From positions 1 through 64,000 of the forward strand of contig JACRBA010000070.1 in the NCBI GenBank assembly GCA_016213265.1: DNA of 64,000 bases, written 5' to 3'. This DNA is from Burkholderiales bacterium. Lineage in GTDB: Bacteria > Pseudomonadota > Gammaproteobacteria > Burkholderiales > Burkholderiaceae_C. The notes beneath the pieces were generated by a model. It made no database searches. It had not been told where the DNA came from and saw nothing but the letters and a program-made list of their open reading frames with translations. Within the stretch, counting starts at the first letter, position 1. Each line of letters starts with the position of its first letter. Below are positions 55,826-64,000 of the stretch, in pieces. Position numbers and translations under genes: made by a program.

Positions 55826-56671
55826 TCAGTGCCAGGACAGCGGGTGCACGGCGTAGTACCGGGCGAGCTCGGTGTAGAGCGCCGGGTGCGCAGCGGCCAT
55901 GTCCTGGGGGCGCTCGAAGAAGACCTCGCTGGCCACGGCAAAGAACTCCGCAGGCTCGGTGGCGGCGTAGGGCGACAGCAGGGTCGGCTCGCCGGCGGCC
56001 ACCCGGGCACGCAGCGTGGCGAACTCGCGCCCCATCACCGCGGCCCAGCGGGCGTAGCGGCGCCGCTCGCCCAGGTAAGGTGCGCCCGTGGCCCGGCCGC
56101 GCGCCTGGTCGAGCTGGTGGGCGAACTCGTGGATGACCAGGTTCTCCCCGTCGCCCGGGTCGGCCGCGCCGGCCAGCACGTCGGGCCAGGACAGGATCAC
56201 CTGGCCTTGCACCCACGATTCGCCGGCGCGCACCTCGCGCCGCTCGTGCTGCACGCCGCTGCCGTCGCCCTCGCGGCGGTCCACCCAGTAGGCGCTGGGG
56301 TACAGCAGGATCTGGCGCAGGCCGGCGAAGTGCTCGCCCGGGCGGTTCAGCGTGAGCAGGCAGGCCTGCGCGGCCACCAGCACGCGCATCTCGTCCGTCA
56401 CCTCCAGGCCGTGGCAGCCGATGAAGGGCTTCTCGGCCAGGAACACCAGGATGCGGCGCTTGAGCTGCAGCTGCAGGTCCGGCGGCAGCGCCTGCATCAG
56501 CGGCATGCGCCGGCGCAGGACGCTGCGCCAGGCGGGCGGAAAGGGCTGGGCGGCCAGGCGGCGGTGGCGCCACACGCGCCAGGCGGTGGGCGCCCACAGG
56601 CCCGCGGCCAGCAGGCCGGCGAACGCCAGGAGCCCCAGCGTCAGCGAGAGCGCATCGGGTGCGGTGGGCAA
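55826..56671 (-). CDS. mtfA: Zinc-dependent peptidase, MtfA family
   Basis: NLVIHEFAHQLDQARGRATGAPYLG; CHGLEVTDEMRVLVAAQACLL. Confidence 0.93.
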   Translation of the reverse strand: MPTAPDALSLTLGLLAFAGLLAAGLWAPTAWRVWRHRRLAAQPFPPAWRSVLRRRMPLMQALPPDLQLQLKRRILVFLAEKPFIGCHGLEVTDEMRVLVAAQACLLTLNRPGEHFAGLRQILLYPSAYWVDRREGDGSGVQHERREVRAGESWVQGQVILSWPDVLAGAADPGDGENLVIHEFAHQLDQARGRATGAPYLGERRRYARWAAVMGREFATLRARVAAGEPTLLSPYAATEPAEFFAVASEVFFERPQDMAAAHPALYTELARYYAVHPLSWH

Positions 56672-56751
56672 GGGGCCTCTTTCGTCACGCGCCCGTGACG
56701 CCGGGCCGGTCGGCCGCAGGTGGGGGCCGGCGAGGGCGTTTCAAGCCGGGC

Positions 56752-58830
56752 TCACCAGCGGTCACGCAGCCGCCGGGCCAGGTCCAGCACGGCCCCGGTG
56801 GGCGGCGTGGGCGGGCCGGGCGCCCAGTGGGGCGCGGCGGGGCCCACGGAGTCGAAGTGCTGCGCCACCTCGGGCGGGATGAAGCGCGTCAGCCCGGCGT
56901 ACAGGTGGCGGTCGCCGAAACGCCGCTGCTGGGTGACGTGGAAGCGCTGCGGCACCACCAGCGCCAGGTGGTGGCGCGCGCGTGTCATGGCCACGTAGAG
57001 CAGGCGGCGCTCCTCTTCCAGCTGCGCCGGCGTGGCGGTGGCCAGGTCGCCCGGGATGCAGCCGTCCACCACGTTGAGCACCGTCACGGCCGACCACTCC
57101 TGGCCCTTGGCGGCGTGGATGGTGGACAGGATGCAGTAGTCCTCGTCGAGCATCGGGTCGCCGGCCTCGTCGCTGGTGGCCTGCGGCGGGTCGAGCGTGA
57201 GCTCGGTGAGGAAACGCTCGCGTGTGGCATGCCCGGCGGCCAGGCGCTGCAGCTGCTCGATGTCCGCCCGGCGCGGACCCGGGTGGTCGTGCAGACGCTC
57301 CATGTGCGGCAGGTACCACGCGGCCCCGTCGGCCAGCTCGGCCGGCCATTGCGGCGCCTCGGCCAGCCGCCGCAGCAGGGCCGCCAGCGCCGCCCAGTCG
57401 CCCGCGGCGGCGGCCGGCGGCTGCCAGGCCTGCAACGCGGCGTGCGGGTCGGCGGCGGCGTCCATGGCGTCCTGCAGCCGGCGGGCGCTGGCCGGGCCGA
57501 TGCCCGGCACCAGCTGCGCCACGCGGAAGCCCGCCAGGCGCAGGCGCGGGTTGCCGGCCCAGCGCAGCAGGGCCAGCAGGTCCTTCACATGCGCGGCCTC
57601 CAGGAATTTCAGGCCGCCGTACTTGACGAAGGGGATGCGCCGGCGCGCCAGCTCCAGCTCCAGCGCGGCGCTGTGGCTGGAGGTGCGGAACAGCACCGCC
57701 TGTGACTTCAGCTTGAGCCCGCCCTCGCGGCGCGTGAGCAGGCGCTCGCACACCCAGCGGGCCTGGGCCAGCTCGTCCTCCACCGCCACCAGCTGCGGCC
57801 GCTCGCTGCCGGGGCGGTCGGTCCACAGCCGCTTGGTGAAGCGCTCCGGCGCCAGGCCGATCACCGCGTTGGCCGCGTCGAGCAGGGGCTGGGTGGCGCG
57901 GTAGTTGTGCTCCAGCGTCACCACCCGGGCGGGCGGATCGAAGGCGCGCGGGAAGTCGAGGATGTTGCGCACCTCGGCCGCGCGGAAGGCGTAGATCGCC
58001 TGGGCGTCGTCGCCCACCACCGTGACGCCGCGGCCGCTGGGCTTGAGCGCATGCAGGATGGCCGACTGCAGGCGGTTGGTGTCCTGGTACTCGTCCACCA
58101 GCACGTGGGTGAAGCGCTCGCCCAGCCAGGCGGCGATGTCGGGCTCGCGCAGCATCTCGGCCCACCACAGCAGCAGGTCGTCGTAGTCCAGCGCCTGCTG
58201 CTCGCGCTTGGCGTCCTCGTAGGCGCGGCACAGCGTGCGCAGCGCCGGCTCGTGCTCGGCGCACCAGGGGAAGGCCTCGCGCAGCACCTCGGCCAGGGGC
58301 GCCTGGCTGTTCACTGCGCGCGAGTAGATGGCCAAGCAGGTGCCCTTGAGCGGAAAGCGGCGGCCCTCGGCCTGCGAGGCCAGGCCCAGGCCGTCGCGCA
58401 CCCAGCCCATCAGGTCCTCGGCGTCGCCGCGGTCGAGGATGGAGAACTCGGGCGACAGGCCCAGGCGCTCGGCCTGCTCGCGCAGCAGCCGCGCGCCGAT
58501 GGCGTGGAAGGTGCCGGCCCAGGGCAGGGCGGGCGGGGCACTCGTGGGCGGCAGGCCCAGCGACTCGCGCAACAGGGCGGCCACCCGCTGCTGCATCTCC
58601 ACCGCGGCGCGGCGCGAGAAGGTCAGCAGCAGCAGGCGCTGCGGGTCGGCGCCCTGGGCGACCAGCCGCGCCACCCGCGCGGCGAGCGTCATGGTCTTGC
58701 CCGTGCCCGCCCCGGCGATGACCAGCAGCGGCGTGTCACCGTGGCCGGCGGCTTCGCGCTGGGCGTCGTTCAGGCGGTCGAGGACCGGGTCGGCCAGGGC
58801 CGGGGACACGGACAGGGGCGGGGCGCTCAC
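56752..58830 (-). CDS. UvrD/Rep-type ATP-dependent helicase (probable GTG start)
   Basis: LNDAQREAAGHGDTPLLVIAGAGTGKTMTLAARVARLVAQG; LVDEYQDTNRLQ; YVAMTRARHHLALV. Confidence 0.94.
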   Translation of the reverse strand: MSAPPLSVSPALADPVLDRLNDAQREAAGHGDTPLLVIAGAGTGKTMTLAARVARLVAQGADPQRLLLLTFSRRAAVEMQQRVAALLRESLGLPPTSAPPALPWAGTFHAIGARLLREQAERLGLSPEFSILDRGDAEDLMGWVRDGLGLASQAEGRRFPLKGTCLAIYSRAVNSQAPLAEVLREAFPWCAEHEPALRTLCRAYEDAKREQQALDYDDLLLWWAEMLREPDIAAWLGERFTHVLVDEYQDTNRLQSAILHALKPSGRGVTVVGDDAQAIYAFRAAEVRNILDFPRAFDPPARVVTLEHNYRATQPLLDAANAVIGLAPERFTKRLWTDRPGSERPQLVAVEDELAQARWVCERLLTRREGGLKLKSQAVLFRTSSHSAALELELARRRIPFVKYGGLKFLEAAHVKDLLALLRWAGNPRLRLAGFRVAQLVPGIGPASARRLQDAMDAAADPHAALQAWQPPAAAAGDWAALAALLRRLAEAPQWPAELADGAAWYLPHMERLHDHPGPRRADIEQLQRLAAGHATRERFLTELTLDPPQATSDEAGDPMLDEDYCILSTIHAAKGQEWSAVTVLNVVDGCIPGDLATATPAQLEEERRLLYVAMTRARHHLALVVPQRFHVTQQRRFGDRHLYAGLTRFIPPEVAQHFDSVGPAAPHWAPGPPTPPTGAVLDLARRLRDRW

Positions 58831-58835
58831 GCCCG

Positions 58836-61800
58836 TCAGGATACTGGATGGGCAACCAGTGGCGGGGCCGTGGGCGCAACGCCGGTCCGCTGGGAGGTCT
58901 GGACCCACCAGGCCTCGAAGTCCGCCGCCACCATGGGCCGTCCGAAGAGGTAGCCCTGGGCGAGGTGGCAGCCCAGCCCGACGAGCGCGGCGGCCTGCTC
59001 GTCGGTCTCCACGCCTTCGGCCACCACGCGCAGGCGCAGCGCGTCGGCCACCTGCACGGTGGATTGCACCAGGGCGCGCTGGTAGCGGCTGTCCACCACC
59101 TTCTCCACGAAGGCGCGGTCCACCTTCACGGTGTCGATGGGCAGCTGGTCCAGCGACGCGAGCGAGGAGTAGCCGGTGCCGAAGTCGTCCAGCGCCAGGG
59201 CCACGCCCATGCCCCGCAGCTCGCCGAAGACCTGCTCCGCGTCCTCGACCTTCATCGCCAGCGTCTCGGTGATCTCCAGGCGCAGCGCGGATGCGGGCAG
59301 GCCGGCTTCCGCCAGGGCAGAGCGCACGGTGGCGGCCAGGCGGCCGGGCCGCAGCTGCGCCCGGCTCAGGTTGACCGAGACATTGCGCGGCGCCGCGTCG
59401 CCCAGGCGCCGCTGCCAGGCGGCCAGGTCCAGGCAGGCGCGGCGCAGCACGCGCTCGCCCAGCTGCTCCACCAGGCCGGCCTCCTCGGCCAGCGGCACGA
59501 ACTCCGCGGGCGACACCAGCCGGCCGTCGGCCGGGTGCCGCCAGCGCACCAGCGCCTCCAGCGCCGCCGGCCGCCCCAGGGGCAGCGAGACGATGGGCTG
59601 GTAGGCCACGAAGATCTGGTCGTCGCTCTGCAGGGCCTGGCGCAGGTCGCCTTCCAGCTCCATCGCGTGGCGGATGCGGCGGTGCATCTCGGGCTGGAAC
59701 ACGGCGTAGCGCCCGCGCCCCAGGCGCTTGGCCTCGTACATGGCGGTGTCGGCATCGCGCAGCACGGATTCCACGCTGGCCGACGACACATCGCTGGTCA
59801 CGATGCCGATGCTGACGCTGGACTGCACCTGGCGGCTGCCGATCTCGTACGGCTCGCCCAAGGCCTCGAGCAGGCGCCGGGCGACGCGCGTGGCGTCGGC
59901 GGGCATGTGCAGGTGCTCCAGCAGCACCACGAACTCGTCGCCGCCCAGGCGGCCGGCCACGTCCGGCTGGCCCGCGGGCAGGCCGCGCGCCTCCAGCTCG
60001 CTGACGCGCGCCACGTCGTCGCCCGGGCGCAGCGCGTGGCGCAGCCGGGCGGCGATCTGGCGCAGCAGCTCGTCGCCGGCCTCGTGCCCCAGGCTGTCGT
60101 TGACGAGCTTGAAGCGGTCGAAGTCCATGAACAGCACGGCGAAGGTGTCGTCCGGCTTCTCGTGCACCCGCTGCACGCAGCGCGCCAGCGCATGCTGGAT
60201 GCCGGCGCGGTTGGGCAGCTGGGTCAGCGCGTCGGTGAGGGCGGCGTCGCTGAGCGCCTGCTCCAGGCGCTTGCGGGCGTCGATGTCCACGTGCACGCCG
60301 GCCATGCGGCGGCCGCGGCCGTCCGGGGTGCGCTCGATCACCGCGCCGGCGGCCATCACCCACATCCAGTCGCCGCTGCGCGTGCGCACACGGAACTCGG
60401 TGCGGTACGGCACGGCCGGGTCGGCGAGGTGGTCCACCAGCGCGCGGCGGGCGGCCTGGGCGTCGTCCGGGTGCATGAGCGCCAGCCAGTCGTCCACCGT
60501 GCGCGGCGGCTCTTGCCCGGCGCCGAAGCCGAACATGCGCAGCCAGCGGTCGTTGAACTCGACGCGACCGCTGGGCATGTCCCAGTCCCAGGTGCCCACG
60601 CCGGCGCCGTCGATGGTGGTCTGCAGCAGGTGGCGCTGGGCGCGCACCTCGGTCTCGTCCAGGAAGCAGGAGATCACGCCCTGGATGGCACCGTCGGGCG
60701 CGGGCAGCAGCTGGGTGTTGATGCGCAGCCAGCGGCGCTCGCCGTCGGGCAGGCACACGGCGATGGGCAGGCCCTCCTGCGGCTGGCCGTTGTGCAGGGT
60801 GGCCAGCCCGGGCAGCTCGTCGGCCGCCAGCGGCGAGCCGTCCGGCCGCGTGGCGGACCAGCCCGGCGGCAGCCCCGGCTGGCCCAGCAGCAGCTCGCGC
60901 GGCGCGCCGATGAGCTGCTCGGCCTTCACGTTCACGTCCACCACGCGGCCGTCGGCGTCGCGCACCATCAGGCCGGCCGGCAGGGCACGCAGCACCGCAT
61001 CGAGGTACTCGCGCCGCTCCACCTGGGCGCTGATGTCGGTCTCCACGTGGATGAAGCCGGTGAGCCGCCCGGTCTCGTCGCGCATGGGCTGCACGCTCAG
61101 GTCGGCCCAGTAGCTGCGGCCGTGCCGGCCACGGTGGAGGATCTCCACCCGCACCGCCAGGGCCGCGTCGAGGGCGCGGGCCACCGCGGCACGCGTGGCC
61201 GCGCTGGTGCCGTCGAACTGCAGCAGGTGGTCGGGCACCTGCCCGCGGGCCTCGTCCGGCGTGTAGCCGGTGATGGCGGTGAACGCGGCGTTGGTCCAGA
61301 CGATGGCGCCCTGGGTGTCGGTGATGGCCACGCCGTTGGGCGTGCGGTCGGCCACGGCGGCCAGGCGCTCCAGCTCCTGCGCCTGGGCATGCAGCTGGTC
61401 GTGGTGGCGCTGGATGCGCCGGGCCAGGGGCTCGCCCAGGCCGAACAGCAGCGCGCCCACGCCCAGGGCCAGCAGCGCCACCAGGCGGCCATGGGCCGTG
61501 CGGGCGTCCTGCTGGCGCTGCTCGGCCAGGCGCTGTAGCGCGTCGGTGGCCAGCTCCATCTCCTCGATGAACAGGCGCGCCTCGTTGCGCACGCGGCCCA
61601 CGTACGCGCCGAGGTCGGTCTCCCCGCGCTCACGCGCCATGAGCAGCGAATGCACGGTGCCCCACAGGCGTTCGCGGTGGTCGGTCCAGGTGAGTTCGTC
61701 GTCGTCCTGCTCCGACCACACGCCGCCCAGCTCGTTCAGGCGGGTGGCCTCGGCCAGCATGCGGGCCAGCGTGTCTTCCATCGGCCGGGCGGTGTCCTGC

Positions 61801-62084
61801 CCGGAGCCCACGTCCACCGCGCTGATGGCCAGGTGCTCGGCCAGCGTCGCCTGCCGGCCGGCGAGCTTGAGCGCCTCGGCGTCCCCCTGGCTGGCCGACG
61901 ACAGCTCGGTGGTCACCTGCACGAAGCCCCAGGCGGCCAGCAGCAGCACCAGGCCCACCAGCGCCAGCAGCGTGCGCAGCCAGATGGCTGCGCGTGCGCT
62001 GGCCACCGGCGCCAGCCCGGACACGGGCGGGCCGGCATCCCCGGTGGGCCGGGCGGTGGCAGCAAGGCGGGAGCGGGACATCAT
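58836..62084 (-). CDS. Membrane PAS-GGDEF-EAL protein
   Basis: RLGGDEFVVLLEHL (GGDEF), LEALVRWRHP (EAL), several PAS domains, two TM segments. Confidence 0.97.
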   Translation of the reverse strand: MMSRSRLAATARPTGDAGPPVSGLAPVASARAAIWLRTLLALVGLVLLLAAWGFVQVTTELSSASQGDAEALKLAGRQATLAEHLAISAVDVGSGQDTARPMEDTLARMLAEATRLNELGGVWSEQDDDELTWTDHRERLWGTVHSLLMARERGETDLGAYVGRVRNEARLFIEEMELATDALQRLAEQRQQDARTAHGRLVALLALGVGALLFGLGEPLARRIQRHHDQLHAQAQELERLAAVADRTPNGVAITDTQGAIVWTNAAFTAITGYTPDEARGQVPDHLLQFDGTSAATRAAVARALDAALAVRVEILHRGRHGRSYWADLSVQPMRDETGRLTGFIHVETDISAQVERREYLDAVLRALPAGLMVRDADGRVVDVNVKAEQLIGAPRELLLGQPGLPPGWSATRPDGSPLAADELPGLATLHNGQPQEGLPIAVCLPDGERRWLRINTQLLPAPDGAIQGVISCFLDETEVRAQRHLLQTTIDGAGVGTWDWDMPSGRVEFNDRWLRMFGFGAGQEPPRTVDDWLALMHPDDAQAARRALVDHLADPAVPYRTEFRVRTRSGDWMWVMAAGAVIERTPDGRGRRMAGVHVDIDARKRLEQALSDAALTDALTQLPNRAGIQHALARCVQRVHEKPDDTFAVLFMDFDRFKLVNDSLGHEAGDELLRQIAARLRHALRPGDDVARVSELEARGLPAGQPDVAGRLGGDEFVVLLEHLHMPADATRVARRLLEALGEPYEIGSRQVQSSVSIGIVTSDVSSASVESVLRDADTAMYEAKRLGRGRYAVFQPEMHRRIRHAMELEGDLRQALQSDDQIFVAYQPIVSLPLGRPAALEALVRWRHPADGRLVSPAEFVPLAEEAGLVEQLGERVLRRACLDLAAWQRRLGDAAPRNVSVNLSRAQLRPGRLAATVRSALAEAGLPASALRLEITETLAMKVEDAEQVFGELRGMGVALALDDFGTGYSSLASLDQLPIDTVKVDRAFVEKVVDSRYQRALVQSTVQVADALRLRVVAEGVETDEQAAALVGLGCHLAQGYLFGRPMVAADFEAWWVQTSQRTGVAPTAPPLVAHPVS

Positions 62085-62174
62085 GGGCGCGGGAGGGCCG
62101 GCGCAGGCGCCGGCTGTCGGAGGGTTATCGGCCGTCCGCCCCGCGGCTGAAGCGCGGCAGCCGCCGCAGGTGTG

Positions 62175-62435
62175 TCAGGGCGCGGCGGGGGCGTCCGGCG
62201 CGGGCGGCTGCCCGCCCAGCGCACGCAGGCAGTCCAGGCACAGGCAGCCCGGGTAGCGCTGCCGCAGGCTGGCCAGCAGTGGCGACGGCAGCACCAGGCC
62301 GGTGCAGGCACACGGCGCCGCGGACGCCGCGCCGCAGCGAAAAGCCCGCTGGCAGCGTGGGCAGATGGCCGGCGCGGCATCATCGGCGCCCGGTGTGGCT
62401 GGCAGCTCGCGCGGTTGGTCGATAGCGTGTTTCAA
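62175..62435 (-). CDS. Cysteine-rich CWC-type small protein
   Basis: ICPRCQRAFRCGAASAAPCACTGLVLPSPLLASLRQRYPGCLCLDCLRAL. Confidence 0.85.
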   Translation of the reverse strand: MKHAIDQPRELPATPGADDAAPAICPRCQRAFRCGAASAAPCACTGLVLPSPLLASLRQRYPGCLCLDCLRALGGQPPAPDAPAAP

Positions 62436-62458
62436 TCTGGTTTATCGTAGCAATCAAT
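62422..62458. promoter_or_regulatory. OxyR-like four-element site upstream of ahpC
   Basis: ATAG-N7-CAAT-N7-ATCG-N7-CAAT matches ATAG-N7-CTAT-N7-ATAG-N7-CTAT at 13/16 with exact spacing. Confidence 0.7.
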
Positions 62459-62525
62459 CACGCAAATGCGTGGCGGCCACTAAGATTTGACCATTCGTTC
62501 AACCCCGCCCCCACAAGGAGAGCCC

Positions 62526-63089
62526 ATGTCGCTGATCAACACCCAAGTCGCCCCGTTCAAGGCCCAGGCCTTCCACAACGGCAAGTTCATCGAAGTCACG
62601 GAAGAGAGCCTGAAGGGCAAGTGGTCCGTGCTGATCTTCATGCCGGCGGCCTTCACCTTCAACTGCCCGACCGAGGTGGAAGACGCGGCCGACAACTACG
62701 CCGAGTTCCAGAAGCTGGGCGCCGAGGTCTACATCGTCACCACCGACACGCACTTCTCGCACAAGGTGTGGCACGAGACCTCGCCGGCCGTGGGCAAGGC
62801 CCAGTTCCCGCTGGTGGGCGACCCCACCCACGCGCTGACCAACGCCTTCGGCGTGCACATCCCCGAGGAGGGCCTGGCCCTGCGCGGCACCTTCGTGATC
62901 GACCCGCAAGGCGTGATCAAGACCCTGGAAGTGCACGACAACGCCATCGCTCGCGACGTGAAGGAAACGCTGCGCAAGCTGAAGGCCGCCCAGTACGTCG
63001 CCAGCCACCCCGGCCAGGTCTGCCCGGCCAAGTGGAACGATGGCGCGAAGACGCTGACGCCGTCTCTCGATCTGGTCGGCAAGATCTGA
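62526..63089 (+). CDS. ahpC: Alkyl hydroperoxide reductase subunit C (peroxiredoxin)
   Basis: MSLINTQVAPFKAQAFHNGKF...FMPAAFTFNCPTEVEDAADNYAEF...SHPGQVCPAKW. Confidence 0.98.
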   Translation: MSLINTQVAPFKAQAFHNGKFIEVTEESLKGKWSVLIFMPAAFTFNCPTEVEDAADNYAEFQKLGAEVYIVTTDTHFSHKVWHETSPAVGKAQFPLVGDPTHALTNAFGVHIPEEGLALRGTFVIDPQGVIKTLEVHDNAIARDVKETLRKLKAAQYVASHPGQVCPAKWNDGAKTLTPSLDLVGKI

Positions 63090-63141
63090 CGACGTAGCGC
63101 GCTTTCCTGCTGCGCCCGCCGATCTCGGGCCTGTGCTGCTC

Positions 63142-63159
63142 GCCGTACGGGTGTACGGC
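63142..63159. terminator. Hairpin between ahpC and ahpF
   Basis: GCCGTAC-GGGT-GTACGGC perfect 7-bp stem, 4-nt loop, in a 250-bp non-coding gap. Confidence 0.5.
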
Positions 63160-63341
63160 TGCGCTGCTCGGCTCCGACCTCGGCGCGCTCGCGACGGAAA
63201 TCGCGCCACGTCGTGGCCGGTTTCCGTTGCGATGCCTTCCTCCCCCCTTTGACCCACCTCACCGACCGGGCTTGCGCCGGCCGGCAGGATGGCCTGTTGC
63301 CTCTCGCTGACTGACCCCCCGGACGACCCAAGGAGACCGCC

Positions 63342-64000
63342 ATGTTGGACGCCGCCACCAAGACCCAGCTTGCCGCCTACCTGGAGCGCATCCGCCAGCC
63401 CATCGAGCTGGTGGCCAGCCTGGACGACCGCCCCGCCTCGGCCGAGATGCGCGAGCTGCTGGAGGCCGTCGCGTCCGCCGGGCCGGACAAGATCACCGTG
63501 CGCTACGACGGCCAGGATGCGCGCCGGCCGAGCTTCTCCATCAGCGCCGTGGGCGCCGACATGGGCGTGCGCTTCGCGGCCATCCCCATGGGCCACGAGT
63601 TCACCTCGCTGGTGCTGGCGCTGCTGCAGGCCGGCGGCCACCCACCCAAGGTCGAGGCCGACGTCATCGAGCAGATCAAGTCGCTCGATGGCGAGATGGT
63701 CTTCGAGACCTACATGTCCCTGACCTGCCACAACTGCCCGGACGTGGTGCAGGCGCTGAACCTGATGGCCGTGCTCAACCCCAAGGTGCGCCACGTGGCC
63801 ATCGACGGCGGGCTGTACCAGGACGAGGTCGAGGCACGGCAGATCATGGGCGTGCCCACCGTGTTCCTCAACGGCCAGCCCTTCGGCTCGGGCCGCATGG
63901 AGCTGGCCGAGATCCTGGCCAAGGTGGACACCAATGCGGCCGCGCGTGACGCGGCCAAGCTGGGCGCCAAGCCGCCCTTCGACGTGCTCATCGTGGGCGG
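63342..64000 (+). CDS. ahpF: Alkyl hydroperoxide reductase subunit F, truncated by window end
   Basis: [29 protein letters not shown]...[22 protein letters not shown]...GVPTVFLNG. Confidence 0.97.
   Translation, partial: MLDAATKTQLAAYLERIRQPIELVASLDDRPASAEMRELLEAVASAGPDKITVRYDGQDARRPSFSISAVGADMGVRFAAIPMGHEFTSLVLALLQAGGHPPKVEADVIEQIKSLDGEMVFETYMSLTCHNCPDVVQALNLMAVLNPKVRHVAIDGGLYQDEVEARQIMGVPTVFLNGQPFGSGRMELAEILAKVDTNAAARDAAKLGAKPPFDVLIVG

Noticed and set aside
56752-60756. 1334-aa minus ORF that would be a fusion protein
   Set aside because: Its N-terminal part is out of frame with the real GGDEF-EAL gene; only the UvrD-like portion from 58830 is credible.
58848-61538. 896-aa plus-strand ORF
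   Set aside because: Antisense of the GGDEF-EAL gene, low-complexity translation.

Overview
High-GC (about 70%) betaproteobacterial, probably Comamonadaceae-like (Burkholderiales), chromosomal window, densely coding, with no tRNA/rRNA, CRISPR array or clear mobile element seen. Main content: (1) a minus-strand beta-glucan utilisation operon (1-11555: discoidin-like protein, MalG/MalF permeases, solute-binding lipoprotein, Tat-lipoprotein GH144-type glycoamylase, Oar-like TonB receptor, LacI regulator, GH1) preceded by a LacI-type operator; (2) a DUF2946 / TonB receptor / secreted membrane-anchored CobN-like chelatase / MotA-TolQ-ExbB / DUF2149 cluster (20395-28233), the most interesting system here and a candidate PMF-coupled periplasmic metallo-tetrapyrrole or metal-processing machine; (3) a tandem glycine riboswitch upstream of dadA with a visible competing hairpin; (4) hemN with an FNR-type palindrome, TetR with twin operators, ahpCF with an OxyR-like four-element site; (5) a stress/envelope block (BON, DUF883-like, DUF1328, CHASE3-type kinase plus two response regulators), AsmA, msbA plus a PTP-type phosphatase, GH74, NDH-2, mtfA, UvrD-like helicase, GGDEF/EAL; (6) two genes with single-base homopolymer frameshifts. 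Family calls come from reading translated protein motifs, not from database searches.
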